Of a stretch of DNA of 64,000 bases, positions 43,708 to 52,547 are shown piece by piece (position 1 is the first letter of the stretch; every line of letters starts with the position of its first letter). Origin of the DNA: JANQRZ01 sp965215165 (GTDB taxonomy: Bacteria; Bacteroidota; Rhodothermia; Rhodothermales; JANQRZ01). The DNA lies in the NCBI GenBank assembly GCA_965215165.1, contig CBDCCX010000006.1, forward strand, positions 2,666,001 to 2,730,000, given 5' to 3'. Position numbers and translations under genes: made by a program. The notes below the pieces were generated by a model. The model was not told the origin of the DNA. It did not search any database and saw only the letters and a program-made list of their open reading frames with translations.

Positions 43708-43812
43708 TCAGGTTAGCAGGTAAACGCTTCCCCCATCGCCTGCTTCGTGTCGCGTGCTCTCCGTCCGCGCCGCGGCGAGGCCGAGCAGGACGAGCGGGTT
43801 GAGAAAGGCCAT
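43708..43812 (-). pseudogene. Truncated 5' copy of the BatA-like gene
   Basis: The ATG at 43812 starts MAFLNPLVLLGLAA exactly as in the intact gene. After about 13 codons the sequence diverges into ARTESTRHEAGDGG and ends in TGA 7 bp before mntA. It is made by direct repeat copy B. The duplicated start region probably provides the transcription and translation signals for mntA-hepT. Confidence 0.85.
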
Positions 43813-43888
43813 GCGCGCGAGAGCGGGCGGAGGGAGCGGGCGAGAAGAGGAGACCGAACGGCTCATCGGGGCAACGGTTCACCTCGCC
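43775..43888. repeat. 114-bp direct repeat, copy B (pairs with 42941-43054)
   Basis: 113 of 114 bases match copy A. The two copies start 834 bp apart. Copy B continues outward into the sequence upstream of the ancestral BatA-like gene, which identifies it as the far end of an inserted segment. Confidence 0.97.
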
Positions 43889-43944
43889 GCCCGGTTCGGC
43901 AGAGCGAGCGCGGACACGGCGAGACCGAATAGCACGAGACGCAT
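43879..43944 (-). other. Short signal-peptide-like open frame in the 43701-44057 gap
   Basis: ATG 43944 opens MRLVLFGLAVSALALPNRAAR and then stops inside repeat copy B. It looks like a signal peptide with nothing behind it, either a small peptide gene or the stump of a secreted-protein gene. The rest of this 357-bp gap contains the truncated BatA copy and repeat copy B. Confidence 0.35.
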
Positions 43945-44057
43945 GGCGGTGGCGGAAGGCGGAGGGAGAAGATAGAAGGCCCGCCGCAGGCGGGAAGCTG
44001 GCCTCTCCCTCTGGGCCGCCTGCGCCGTAGCTTTCCCCTTTCCACCGCGTCTCGCCC

Positions 44058-45356
44058 ATGCCTCGCCTCCTCCCGATTCTACTGATCGCCCTCGCCTTCA
44101 GCCTGGCCCTCCAGGCACAGCCCGCCGAGGACGCGCGCGGCGAGACCACGCACGACGAAGTGGTCCGGGTGCGCGTCCTGGAGCGCAAGGCTCCGCGCAC
44201 GGCCACCGTTTATGCTGTTGGCGGGCCGGTGCAGCTCTGGGTCGGGGAGGCGCTGCTCGGCACGCTTCGGACCGGCGAGGCCGTCACCGCTGAGGCGGCA
44301 CGCGGGCGGGTCGCCGTGCGGTGGCTCGGCCAGACGGAGACCGTCGGGACGCTGCGCGTGGTGCCGCACCCCGGTGCCCACCTCCGCCTCCGCGCCGGGC
44401 CGACCGAGCGGGCCTATCACGGCACCCTCCGCGTCTCGGCCGACGGCGACGGCGGACGCGACCCGCTCCGGCTCGTCAACGCCGTTTGGCTCGAGGACTA
44501 CGTGGCGAGCGTCGTCGCCTCGGAGTATCCCTTCCCGGAGATCGAGGGCGTCAAGGCGCAGGCCGTGCTCGCCCGGACCTACGCGCTCAAGGCGAAGGGC
44601 CAGCGCGGGGATCACGATGTCGTGGACCACGTCGGGTCCCAAGTCTACCAGGGCCTCGGCAGCGAGACCGCGACGACGCGGCGCGCCGCCGAGGCCACGC
44701 GCGGCGAGGTCCTGACCTACCGAGGCAGCTTGGTCGAGGCTGTGTACTCGTCGTCGTCGGGCGGGCACACGGCCGACAACGAGTCCGTCTGGAGCGGCCG
44801 CCCGCTCCCCTACCTCCGCGGCCGGCAGGACCCATTTGACCGCGCCGCGCCGGACCACCACTGGACCACGAGCGTCGAGCGCGACCGGCTGCTGCGCGCG
44901 CTCTCGAAGCGCTACGGGCGGACCGTCACCGGCATCGAGATCGGCGAGCGCAGCCGGGAGGGGCGGGCGCGCTCGGTGCGGCTGCTCGGGCCGCGCCCGC
45001 AGACCGTCCCGGCCAACGGCTTCCGCATCACGATCAACGCGGCCTTCGGGTCGCGGCTCTTGCGGAGCACGTTCTTCTCGGCCCGGCGCGAGGGCGGGCG
45101 CTACGTGTTCGAGGGGCGCGGGTTCGGGCACGGCGTCGGGATGAGCCAGTACGGCGCGCGCGAGCAGGCCCGCCAGGGCTACGGCTACCGCGACATCCTC
45201 GCGTTCTACTTCGCCGAGACGCGCATCGCCCGGCGCACGGTCACCGGGACGCCCCTCTACGCCGAGGCCCCCGGCCGCACGACGCCCCTCGCACCGATCC
45301 CGGTTCGGTCGGCCTCCACGGCAGAGCCGGGCCGGCCGAGCCGCGTCGGATGGTAG
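44058..45356 (+). CDS. SpoIID/LytB-domain exported protein
   Basis: This 432-residue protein has a signal peptide (MPRLLPILLIALAFSLALQAQ). The SpoIID region begins at about 145: NAVWLEDYVASVVASEYPF, KAQAVLARTYAL, VYSSSSGGHTADNESVW and GFGHGVGMSQYGAREQARQGYGYRDILAFYF. These are the classic blocks of the SpoIID/LytB peptidoglycan lytic transglycosylase family, which cuts glycan strands without peptide stems. Its catalytic Glu region (SEYPFPE) is intact. The C-terminal tail is proline-rich. The N-terminal 130 residues are strand-rich and may bind cell wall. Confidence 0.93.
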   Translation: MPRLLPILLIALAFSLALQAQPAEDARGETTHDEVVRVRVLERKAPRTATVYAVGGPVQLWVGEALLGTLRTGEAVTAEAARGRVAVRWLGQTETVGTLRVVPHPGAHLRLRAGPTERAYHGTLRVSADGDGGRDPLRLVNAVWLEDYVASVVASEYPFPEIEGVKAQAVLARTYALKAKGQRGDHDVVDHVGSQVYQGLGSETATTRRAAEATRGEVLTYRGSLVEAVYSSSSGGHTADNESVWSGRPLPYLRGRQDPFDRAAPDHHWTTSVERDRLLRALSKRYGRTVTGIEIGERSREGRARSVRLLGPRPQTVPANGFRITINAAFGSRLLRSTFFSARREGGRYVFEGRGFGHGVGMSQYGAREQARQGYGYRDILAFYFAETRIARRTVTGTPLYAEAPGRTTPLAPIPVRSASTAEPGRPSRVGW

Positions 45357-45579
45357 CGACGAGGGCCGCCCCACACCTGACGCTCTGTCCGGCAACTCCC
45401 TCACGGCCTGCGCGTGGCCCCCAGCGCTCCCGACTGCGTTGCACTCGTCGCCTGATGCGTTGGCATCTGGCTCTTCGTGCGCCTCGTCGAGACCGGCGGG
45501 TTCTCACACTCGGCTTCGTTTTGAGACACCGGACCCAGCCTGGCGAGCCGGCCCCCGGAGCATCGGCCCCAGCCCGGAT

Positions 45580-46413
45580 TTACGAGCCGAGGAAGCCGAG
45601 CAGGACCTCGTTGAACTCGTCGGTGTGGGTCAGCGTCAGGCCGTGCGGGCCGTCTTTGATCACCTCGAGGCGGCTGCCTGAGACCATTTCGTGGCCCTGC
45701 TTGGCTGTCGGCTCGATCGGGACGATTTGGTCGGCGTCGCCGTGGACGAAGAGCGTCGGGACGGTGATCTTCGCCATGTCCGGGCGGAAGTCCGTCGTGC
45801 CGAAGGCCGTGATGCACTGCTGCGTGGCGTAGGGCTGCGCCATCGACGCGATTTGCTTGGTGTAGGCCAAGAGCGGCTCGCTGACCGGGTGGCTGAGCAG
45901 GCCCCAGTTCACGAAGTCCTCGGCGAAGCCGTCGAGGAACTTGAGGCGGTCCTCCTTGACGCCCTGCATGATCGTGTCGATCTCCTTCTTCGGCACGCCG
46001 TCGGGGTTGTCGGCGGTCTTGAGCATGAACGGCGCGACAGACGAGACGAACGCGACCTTGCCGACGCGGTCGGTGCCGTAGCGGCCGACGTAGCGCGCCA
46101 CCTCGCCGCCGCCCATCGAGAAGCCGACGAGGGTCACGTCGCGGACATCGGTCTCGTCGAGCAGGTCCTTGAGGTCGGCCGCGAAGGTGTCGTAGTCGTA
46201 GCCGCCCCACGGCATCGCGGACGAGCCGAAGCCCCGGCGGTCGTAGGCGAGGACGCGGTAGCCGGCCTCGGTGAGGGCGTTGATCTGCGGCTCCCACATC
46301 CGGTGGCTTAGCGGCCACCCGTGGATGAGGACGACCGTTTTGGGGGCAGACGGGTTGCAGTCCTGGTAGTAGATCTCGGCTTTGGGCGAGGAGGAGGTCT
46401 CGAGGTGCGGCAT
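45580..46413 (-). CDS. Alpha/beta hydrolase (non-heme chloroperoxidase/esterase type)
   Basis: This 277-residue enzyme has the oxyanion motif HGWPLSHRMWE, the nucleophile elbow GFSMGGGEV (Ser at about 100), the acid in HGDADQIVP, and His in DGPHGLTLTH. This set matches arylesterases often called non-heme chloroperoxidases. No signal peptide is seen, so it is cytoplasmic and hydrolyses small esters. ATG 46413. The 223 bp downstream to the SpoIID stop hold no gene. Confidence 0.95.
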   Translation of the reverse strand: MPHLETSSSPKAEIYYQDCNPSAPKTVVLIHGWPLSHRMWEPQINALTEAGYRVLAYDRRGFGSSAMPWGGYDYDTFAADLKDLLDETDVRDVTLVGFSMGGGEVARYVGRYGTDRVGKVAFVSSVAPFMLKTADNPDGVPKKEIDTIMQGVKEDRLKFLDGFAEDFVNWGLLSHPVSEPLLAYTKQIASMAQPYATQQCITAFGTTDFRPDMAKITVPTLFVHGDADQIVPIEPTAKQGHEMVSGSRLEVIKDGPHGLTLTHTDEFNEVLLGFLGS

Positions 46414-46624
46414 GAGCTAGAGCGGGATTAGGTTGGCCAGAGAAGGGAAGCGCAACGTGTGCATACTCGTTGCAACAGCCACCTCGTCACTAACGCCCCC
46501 GAATCGGTGCTGTTTCGGCATGAGGTTCTGGCCGAAGACCCCGCACTATCTTGCCGGCTCCGCTCGCCCCGCGCTTCACCGTCGAGGGCTTGCAGGCCAA
46601 CGACCACGCCCGGCCCACCCGTAG

Positions 46625-47365
46625 CTACATCTTCTGCTCGGTCGGCATCACGAGCACCTCGTGGACCGTCGCGCGCGGCGGAGCGGTGAGCGCGTACCGG
46701 ATCGCCTCGGCGATGTCCTCGCTCTCGAGCGGCGTCGCGTCGAAGCTCGACTTGGCGATGAACTCCTCGTCGGCGATGTGTTCGGCCAGCTCGGTCGCCA
46801 CCGCGCCCGGCTCGATGCACGTCACGCGGATGCCGTAGCGCGGCCCTAGCTCCATCCGCAGCCCCTCGGAGAAGGCCGTGACGGCGTGCTTGGTCGCGCA
46901 GTAGACCGCCCCGCCGGGGAACACCCGCCGCCCCGCCACCGACGAGACGTTGACGATGTGGCCGCCCTCCTGCTCGACGAAATGCCCTAGCGCGGCGGCG
47001 GTGCAGTAGAGCACCCCGTTGAGGTTAACGCTCACCATCCGCTCCCACTCCTCGACGCGAACGTTCTTGACGAACGAGAGCGGCATCACGCCCGCGTTGT
47101 TGACGAGCACGTCGAGCCGCCCGAAGGCGTCGAGCGCCTGGTCGACGAGTCGTTGGCAGGCGGCGCGGTCGGTGACGTCGGTCTCGACGACGAGGGCGCG
47201 GCCGCCGTCGGATTCGATCTCCGCCTTGAGCGATTCGAGGCGGTCGGTGCGGCGGGCAGCGAGCGCGACGGACGCGCCCTCGGAGGCGAGCAAGCGCGCC
47301 GTGGCTTCGCCGATGCCGGACGACGCGCCGGTGATGACGATGGCTTGGTCGGAGAGCTGAGCCAT
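46625..47365 (-). CDS. Short-chain dehydrogenase/reductase
   Basis: This 246-residue classical SDR has TGASSGIGEATARLL (cofactor loop), NNAGVMPLS, catalytic Ser in NVSSVAG and YCATK (Tyr-x-x-x-Lys). It binds NAD(P)H; the substrate is unknown. It is similar to the clavaldehyde-dehydrogenase/YdfG-like group that reduces small hydroxy acids or aldehydes, and LPT-EQKM at the C-terminus is typical of that group. It is a stand-alone gene. Confidence 0.95.
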   Translation of the reverse strand: MAQLSDQAIVITGASSGIGEATARLLASEGASVALAARRTDRLESLKAEIESDGGRALVVETDVTDRAACQRLVDQALDAFGRLDVLVNNAGVMPLSFVKNVRVEEWERMVSVNLNGVLYCTAAALGHFVEQEGGHIVNVSSVAGRRVFPGGAVYCATKHAVTAFSEGLRMELGPRYGIRVTCIEPGAVATELAEHIADEEFIAKSSFDATPLESEDIAEAIRYALTAPPRATVHEVLVMPTEQKM

Positions 47366-47582
47366 GACGAGCGGGGTTGGGTGAGAAGAGACGGGGCCAA
47401 CCGGCGCGCGCGGAACAGGGTTTCGGACAGCCGACGCAGCATACCGGAAGGCAGAGACTCTACAGGATTGAGTTGGAAGTTAAAAAAAGCAATCAGACAA
47501 ACCCCCAGGTATTATGTTGCAGTACTCTGCTCGGGCCGGACGCCCTGGCTCCACGGTTTCTGTTCACCCCACTCCCTTCGTC

Positions 47583-50006
47583 ATGCGTCGACTCCACGCT
47601 CTGCTCCTCCTCAGCCTCGCGGCCTCGCTGGCCGCACCCACGACTCTCGCGCAGCAGCGCGGCTCCGCCGACCGCCTGGCGGCCAACCGCACCGCACCCA
47701 CCGAGCCGGCCTACCGCAACGGCGCGCTCGTCCTCACCGTAGACAGCCCCCTCGACGAGCGGGACGAGATCCGCGGCGACGGGCTTTGCGCCGACCGGCT
47801 CGGCAGATGCACATTGCGCGCGGCGATCAACGTGGCGAACGAACTGCCGAACCACCAGCAGCCGGTCGTCATTGAGTTTAAAATTAGGTCCGGCCCTGAT
47901 GGCGCGCAGATCGCGCCGGGGGTGTGGAGGATCACCGTCGATTATGTTAACCCCGACTCCGCTGACCCCAGCCCGACGCCGCTCCCGGATATCAAGCACC
48001 CGAACATAACCATCGACGGGCTGACGCAGCCAGGAGCCCGGTGCGGCGACCTCATCGGCGGGAGGAAGCACGACCTCCGCGTCGTCCTCAACGGAAGGCC
48101 CCTGCCGAGATTCTCTGGTGACGATGGCCTCGGCACGAACTTCTCCAAAAGAAAAAAGAGAATTACCGTGCGGGGCCTCGTGATCCAGCACTTCCCCGAC
48201 AAGGGCATCGAAATCACTGAAGGTAATGACACGAAAGGGGTAGTGGAGTGCAACTACCTCGGGACCGACTTCACTGGGCAGCATGACCGGGGCAATGACT
48301 CCAGGGGCGTGATTATCAAAGGTGAGGTCCGGAACAACCTCATCTCCGGGAATGGGTTCGTCGGAGTCCAAGTTGGTCGGAACACAAACAACATGACTCT
48401 CACGACGATCTCGCGGAACCTCATCGGGACCAATGCCGACGGCAATCGGCCTCTCGGAAACGGTCGAGTCGGAATAGCTTCGAGTATGAATGACGACGTC
48501 GTCATCATGAACAACGTCGTCTCGGCCAACGGGGGCGAACACCCCGGAGGCGGAGGCATCAGTGTGGGTGAAGGCAAGGGAATCGAACTAACGAACAACA
48601 CGATCTCGGGCAACATCGGCCCCGGAATCATCCTGACCGGCGGCGTCTCCGATGTCGTCTTCGAGAACAACTTCATCGGCACCAACGCCGCAGGAGACGA
48701 CCTCGGCAACGAGCGGGCGGGCATCTACTGCCAGGATGCCACCGACATCCGCATCGGGCAGAACGGGCAGCCCAACACGATCCGCTTCAACGACGGCGAC
48801 GGCATCTTCCTCGCCTCGGCCTGCCAAGACATCTCCATCGTCGGCAACGTCATCTCCGACAACGGTGGGCTGGCCGTGGACCTCGCCCCGGACGGCGTGA
48901 CGCCGAACGACGAGGGCGACACCGACAGCGGCGCGAACGGACTATTGAACTTTCCCGTGATCACGAGCGCCGTCAACAACGGTGCGGACGCGACGATCAC
49001 CTACTCCATTGAGGACGGGCTGCCGGGCACCACGTTCGAGCTGCGCTTCTGCCGCAACGACCAGCCCGACCCGTCCCGCTTCGGCGAATGCGAGGAACCC
49101 AACGCGCTCCAGACGGTGACGACGGATGGCTCAGGCAACGCCTCGGGCATGCTCCCGCTGGATACCGGCGCGTACCCGGTCGGAAGCTGGGTGACGGTCA
49201 ACGCGACCGTCCTGAACGGCCCGCCGCCCGCAGGCTACGGCGCCACGAGCGAGTTCAGCCTCGCCGTCCAGGTCGAGGACATGAGCACCCCGCTCGCCCT
49301 CACGATCACTCCGACGAGTCCGCTGACCGTGCCGCGCGGCGGACAACTCTCGTTCTCCTACATCGTCGCCAACGAGACGAGCAACCCGGCGACGGGGCAG
49401 TCGTGGTTCTCGGCAGCGCTCCAGAACGGCTCGACGCCGGCCGAAGGGGTGATCACGACGGGGACGCTGCCGGCGAGGCACCAGGTGACCATCAACTACA
49501 CTCAGAACGTGCCGAAGAACGCACCGGTATCGAACTACGACTTCTGCCTGCGGACTGGGCCGTCCCCGAACACGGTGGTGGGTGAGAAGTGCTTCACGGT
49601 GACGGTGACGCCTGCCGTCGTGGCAGGTGGCGCGACCGAGTGGTCGGCGGTGGAGGTGAGCGACTGGCTGCCGGAGCCGATGGTGGTCACGGCCAGCGCG
49701 GAGGCCAGAGACATCGAAGCGGCATCGAGCGAGGCGCTGCCGACCGAGGCGACGCTGGCCGGAGCGTATCCGAACCCGTTCAGCCGCAGTGCTACCGTCG
49801 GCTTCGCGCTGCCCTCGTCGCAGCGGGTGACCCTGTCGGTGTACGATGTGCTCGGGCGCGAGGTCGCACGCTTGGTCGACGGCGAGGTGGAGGCTGGGCG
49901 GCACGAGGCGGTGCTTGGTGGCGCGACCCTGCCGAGCGGGGTGTACCTCATCCGACTCACAGCAGGCAACGTGGTCCAGACCAAGAGGATTACCCTCGTC
50001 CGCTAG
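47583..50006 (+). CDS. T9SS-secreted right-handed beta-helix protein
   Basis: This 807-residue protein has a signal peptide (LHALLLLSLAASLAAPTTLAQ). CTLRAAINVANE (about 80) is the CSLREAI-type motif of parallel beta-helix proteins. Residues about 185-440 have repeated coils with stacked asparagines and NNxISGNxxxGI patterns (ELTNNTISGNIGPGIIL; ISIVGNVISDNGG). A beta-sandwich-like segment (about 565-690) and the T9SS sorting domain (AYPNPFSRSATVGF, VYDVLGREV, LPSGVYLIRL) follow. The fold suggests a polysaccharide lyase or adhesin, but no catalytic residues are obvious. From about 47870 to 48560 the DNA is richer in A/T (ATTATGTTAAC, AAAAGAAAAAAGAGAAT) than the rest, which hints at recombination. 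ATG 47583 begins the signal peptide. Confidence 0.85.
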   Translation: MRRLHALLLLSLAASLAAPTTLAQQRGSADRLAANRTAPTEPAYRNGALVLTVDSPLDERDEIRGDGLCADRLGRCTLRAAINVANELPNHQQPVVIEFKIRSGPDGAQIAPGVWRITVDYVNPDSADPSPTPLPDIKHPNITIDGLTQPGARCGDLIGGRKHDLRVVLNGRPLPRFSGDDGLGTNFSKRKKRITVRGLVIQHFPDKGIEITEGNDTKGVVECNYLGTDFTGQHDRGNDSRGVIIKGEVRNNLISGNGFVGVQVGRNTNNMTLTTISRNLIGTNADGNRPLGNGRVGIASSMNDDVVIMNNVVSANGGEHPGGGGISVGEGKGIELTNNTISGNIGPGIILTGGVSDVVFENNFIGTNAAGDDLGNERAGIYCQDATDIRIGQNGQPNTIRFNDGDGIFLASACQDISIVGNVISDNGGLAVDLAPDGVTPNDEGDTDSGANGLLNFPVITSAVNNGADATITYSIEDGLPGTTFELRFCRNDQPDPSRFGECEEPNALQTVTTDGSGNASGMLPLDTGAYPVGSWVTVNATVLNGPPPAGYGATSEFSLAVQVEDMSTPLALTITPTSPLTVPRGGQLSFSYIVANETSNPATGQSWFSAALQNGSTPAEGVITTGTLPARHQVTINYTQNVPKNAPVSNYDFCLRTGPSPNTVVGEKCFTVTVTPAVVAGGATEWSAVEVSDWLPEPMVVTASAEARDIEAASSEALPTEATLAGAYPNPFSRSATVGFALPSSQRVTLSVYDVLGREVARLVDGEVEAGRHEAVLGGATLPSGVYLIRLTAGNVVQTKRITLVR

Positions 50007-50032
50007 CTTTTGTCTCTGTCAGCGCACAGTAT

Positions 50033-50065
50033 CCGCCCCCTCCGGCACGATGCCGGGGCGGGCGG
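50033..50065 (+). terminator. GC-rich hairpin after the beta-helix gene
   Basis: CCGCCC plus CCGGCA (50033-50047) pair with TGCCGG plus GGGCGG (50051-50065) with a short bulge. It lies 27 bp past the stop. There is no T-run behind it, so its strength is doubtful. Confidence 0.5.
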
Positions 50066-50132
50066 TCTGCTTAGGCGAGGTCGGCAGAGCGACCGCGTAT
50101 CTGGTCATCTTTGCCTCCTACTTCATCGCTCC

Positions 50133-52418
50133 ATGCTCTTTCGCTACAGCGCACTCGCGCTTCTCCTCACCGCCGCGCCCGTGCTGGCGCAACCGGCTGG
50201 CGACTGCCCGTACCCGATGCTCTTCTTGCATGGCTATACCGGCAGCCAGGAGAGCTGGGTGCCGTTCACGAACGAACCGGCGGTCAACGCCATCTGGGGG
50301 CCGCGCGCGGACGTGTTCCACGCCGTCCTCAACGCCTACGAAGACGAGGAGCGCATCGCCGGGCCAGACGGCGTGCTGGACACGGCCGACGACGACGTGC
50401 TGATCCAGTTCGTGAACGAGGACAACGTGCTCGCGCCGGGGTGCCTCTACGCCGACAACTGGGAGAACTTCTGGAACGAAGACCCCAGCAACCCACTCAT
50501 CGAGATCAACGGCGGCGACACGCCGGGCGGGTTCTTCGCCTCGGAGTCGGACTCGAACGAGGAGTCGGGCTTCAAGCAGGGCTACGCGCTCGGGCGGATG
50601 ATCGAGCGGGTGCTCGACGCCAATCCGGGCAAGCGGAAAGTCGTCCTCGTCGGGCACTCGATGGGCGGGCTGACGGGGCGGGAATATCTCCAGCGGCGCG
50701 AGGGCGGCGTGCCGCGCTGGTGGGTCGAGCCGGGCGAGCCGGACGGGCACCGCGTGGCGAAGCTCGTCACCGTCGCCACGCCGCACCGCGGCAGCAACTT
50801 CTTCGGCAACCCCTTCCCCCGCGCCGCGACGCCCGGCGACTCGACGGCGCTCCGCGACGGCACGCCGGACATCAACAGCTCCGCCACGCGCGACCTCCGC
50901 TACAGCTACACCTGCTTCTTCTGCGACTCGCCCGGCCCTTACCTCTTCGGCGGCTCCGAGGGCAACGGCTTCGGCTGGCACACCGACGACATCAACGGCG
51001 ACGGCGACGAGAACGACGTCATCACCGGCGTCAACATCCGAGGCCAGAACCAGGGCTTCGACGACGCCTGGGACGGCACGCTCGACAACCCGGCGATGCC
51101 CCTCCCGGTCGGTGTCCGCTACACCTGGATCACGAGCGACGTCGGCACCTCCGGCGACCTGGTGGTCGACCTCTCCCGGCAGTGGCTCTTCGACGGGCCG
51201 GTGCCCGTCCCGTCCGACGGCACGCCGTACCGTCTCGCCGACACGCTCCTGACCGACCGCTTCCATCTCGACCTCCAGGAGGACACCGACGCCGTGATCC
51301 GCGGCCTCGACGAGGGCGACTACCCCGCCTTCGCCTACGACATCGCGCCGGGCACGACGTACGCCGGGACCGCGACCGTCCGCTCCGTCGGCATCCCGAA
51401 CGGCGTGCGGACGAGCGACCCCGACTGGTACGCCGTCGAGACCACCGGCGGCTCGGTCCGCGTGGACCTCGAGCCGAGCGCCAGCCTCGGCGGTCGCCTC
51501 GACCTCTACGACGCGCCACTCGCCCCGTACTCGGCTGACAACTCGACACTCGGGTTGGACTTCCCGGCCGCCACGACGAGCATCGCGATTCCCGACATCG
51601 CACTCCCCGCCGGTCGCTACTTCGTCCGGGTCCGGCACGATGGCGTCGGCGCGACCTCCTGGCGGCAGCCCTACCGGCTGACCGTCACCGAGACCGCCGT
51701 GCCCGACCTCGCGGTCACGCTCACGCCGACGGCTCCGGTGCCCGTCGTCCTCCGGCGCGGCGAGCGCGTGTTCTTCGACGCCACGTTCGCCGTCGGGCCG
51801 GACGGGCCGGCGGTGTTCGCGTACCAGACCGAGGCGACGCTGCCCACCGGCCAAGTGCGCGGGCCGCTGCTCGGGCCGAATACCGTCTTCGTCACGCCGC
51901 CGCAGACGGTGACGCTCTCGTTCAGCCAGCGCGTGCCGGGCCGCGCGCCCGCCGGGGCCTACGTCTACACAATGACCGCCGGGCCGGGCGGCACGGTGCT
52001 CGCCAGCGACCACTTCGACGCGACTGTGACCGGCGGCGCGCTCGCCGCAGGCGATGCCTGGCTGGCCTACGACGCGAGCGGTGCCCTTCTCGCTCCCGGC
52101 ACCGTCCACGATTTTCGCGCCGGTGCCTCCGAGGCCGCGAGTACCGCGGCGAAGGGGGCGTTCGGCCTCGCGGCGAGCTTCCCGAATCCGTTCCGCGCGC
52201 AGACCGAGATTCCGTACCGCTTGGCCGAGCGCGGGCCGGTCCGCTTGGAGGTCTTCGACGCGCTCGGCCGCCGCGTGGCCCTGCTCGTGGACGCGGTGCA
52301 GCCGGCGGGCGAGTACCGAGCGCGCTTCGATGCACGCCGTCTACCAAGCGGGGTCTACCTCGCGCGGCTCGCGGCGGGCGGCGCGGTGCAAACGCAGCGA
52401 ATTACCCTCGTGCGCTGA
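50133..52418 (+). CDS. T9SS-secreted lipase/alpha-beta hydrolase
   Basis: This 761-residue protein has a signal peptide (LFRYSALALLLTAAPVLAQ). Residues about 25-300 form a lipase-type hydrolase: YPMLFLHGYTGSQESW (oxyanion), VVLVGHSMGGLTGREY (Ser nucleophile), then VTVATPHRGSNFFGNP, typical of PGAP1/lipase-like proteins. D-rich loops (DDINGDGDENDV) may bind calcium. A pre-peptidase-type beta domain (SIAIPDIALPAGRYFVRVRHDG, about 490-510) and a beta-sandwich-like segment (about 525-640) follow. The T9SS sorting domain ends it (FPNPFRAQTE, LPSGVYLARL). It likely acts on esters outside the cell. ATG 50133. Confidence 0.87.
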   Translation: MLFRYSALALLLTAAPVLAQPAGDCPYPMLFLHGYTGSQESWVPFTNEPAVNAIWGPRADVFHAVLNAYEDEERIAGPDGVLDTADDDVLIQFVNEDNVLAPGCLYADNWENFWNEDPSNPLIEINGGDTPGGFFASESDSNEESGFKQGYALGRMIERVLDANPGKRKVVLVGHSMGGLTGREYLQRREGGVPRWWVEPGEPDGHRVAKLVTVATPHRGSNFFGNPFPRAATPGDSTALRDGTPDINSSATRDLRYSYTCFFCDSPGPYLFGGSEGNGFGWHTDDINGDGDENDVITGVNIRGQNQGFDDAWDGTLDNPAMPLPVGVRYTWITSDVGTSGDLVVDLSRQWLFDGPVPVPSDGTPYRLADTLLTDRFHLDLQEDTDAVIRGLDEGDYPAFAYDIAPGTTYAGTATVRSVGIPNGVRTSDPDWYAVETTGGSVRVDLEPSASLGGRLDLYDAPLAPYSADNSTLGLDFPAATTSIAIPDIALPAGRYFVRVRHDGVGATSWRQPYRLTVTETAVPDLAVTLTPTAPVPVVLRRGERVFFDATFAVGPDGPAVFAYQTEATLPTGQVRGPLLGPNTVFVTPPQTVTLSFSQRVPGRAPAGAYVYTMTAGPGGTVLASDHFDATVTGGALAAGDAWLAYDASGALLAPGTVHDFRAGASEAASTAAKGAFGLAASFPNPFRAQTEIPYRLAERGPVRLEVFDALGRRVALLVDAVQPAGEYRARFDARRLPSGVYLARLAAGGAVQTQRITLVR

Positions 52419-52421
52419 CGC

Positions 52422-52508
52422 CTACTCCGCGCCTTCCCAGGTCAGGATGTCCTCCTCGGACTTCTGGCTCAGCTCCGGCTCGGTCAAGAACGCGTCGGCC
52501 GTCGGCAG
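52422..52508. repeat. 87-bp direct repeat, copy A (3' end of the ferredoxin gene)
   Basis: This segment repeats 54800-54886 with three mismatches. Read on the minus strand it is the end of the ferredoxin gene with its own stop (TAG), four bases from the stop of the lipase gene. Copies A and B bracket the restriction-modification pair. Confidence 0.97.
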
Positions 52509-52547
52509 GGTGTCTACGTTTCATCGGAGGAAAGCGTAATTTTGGAA

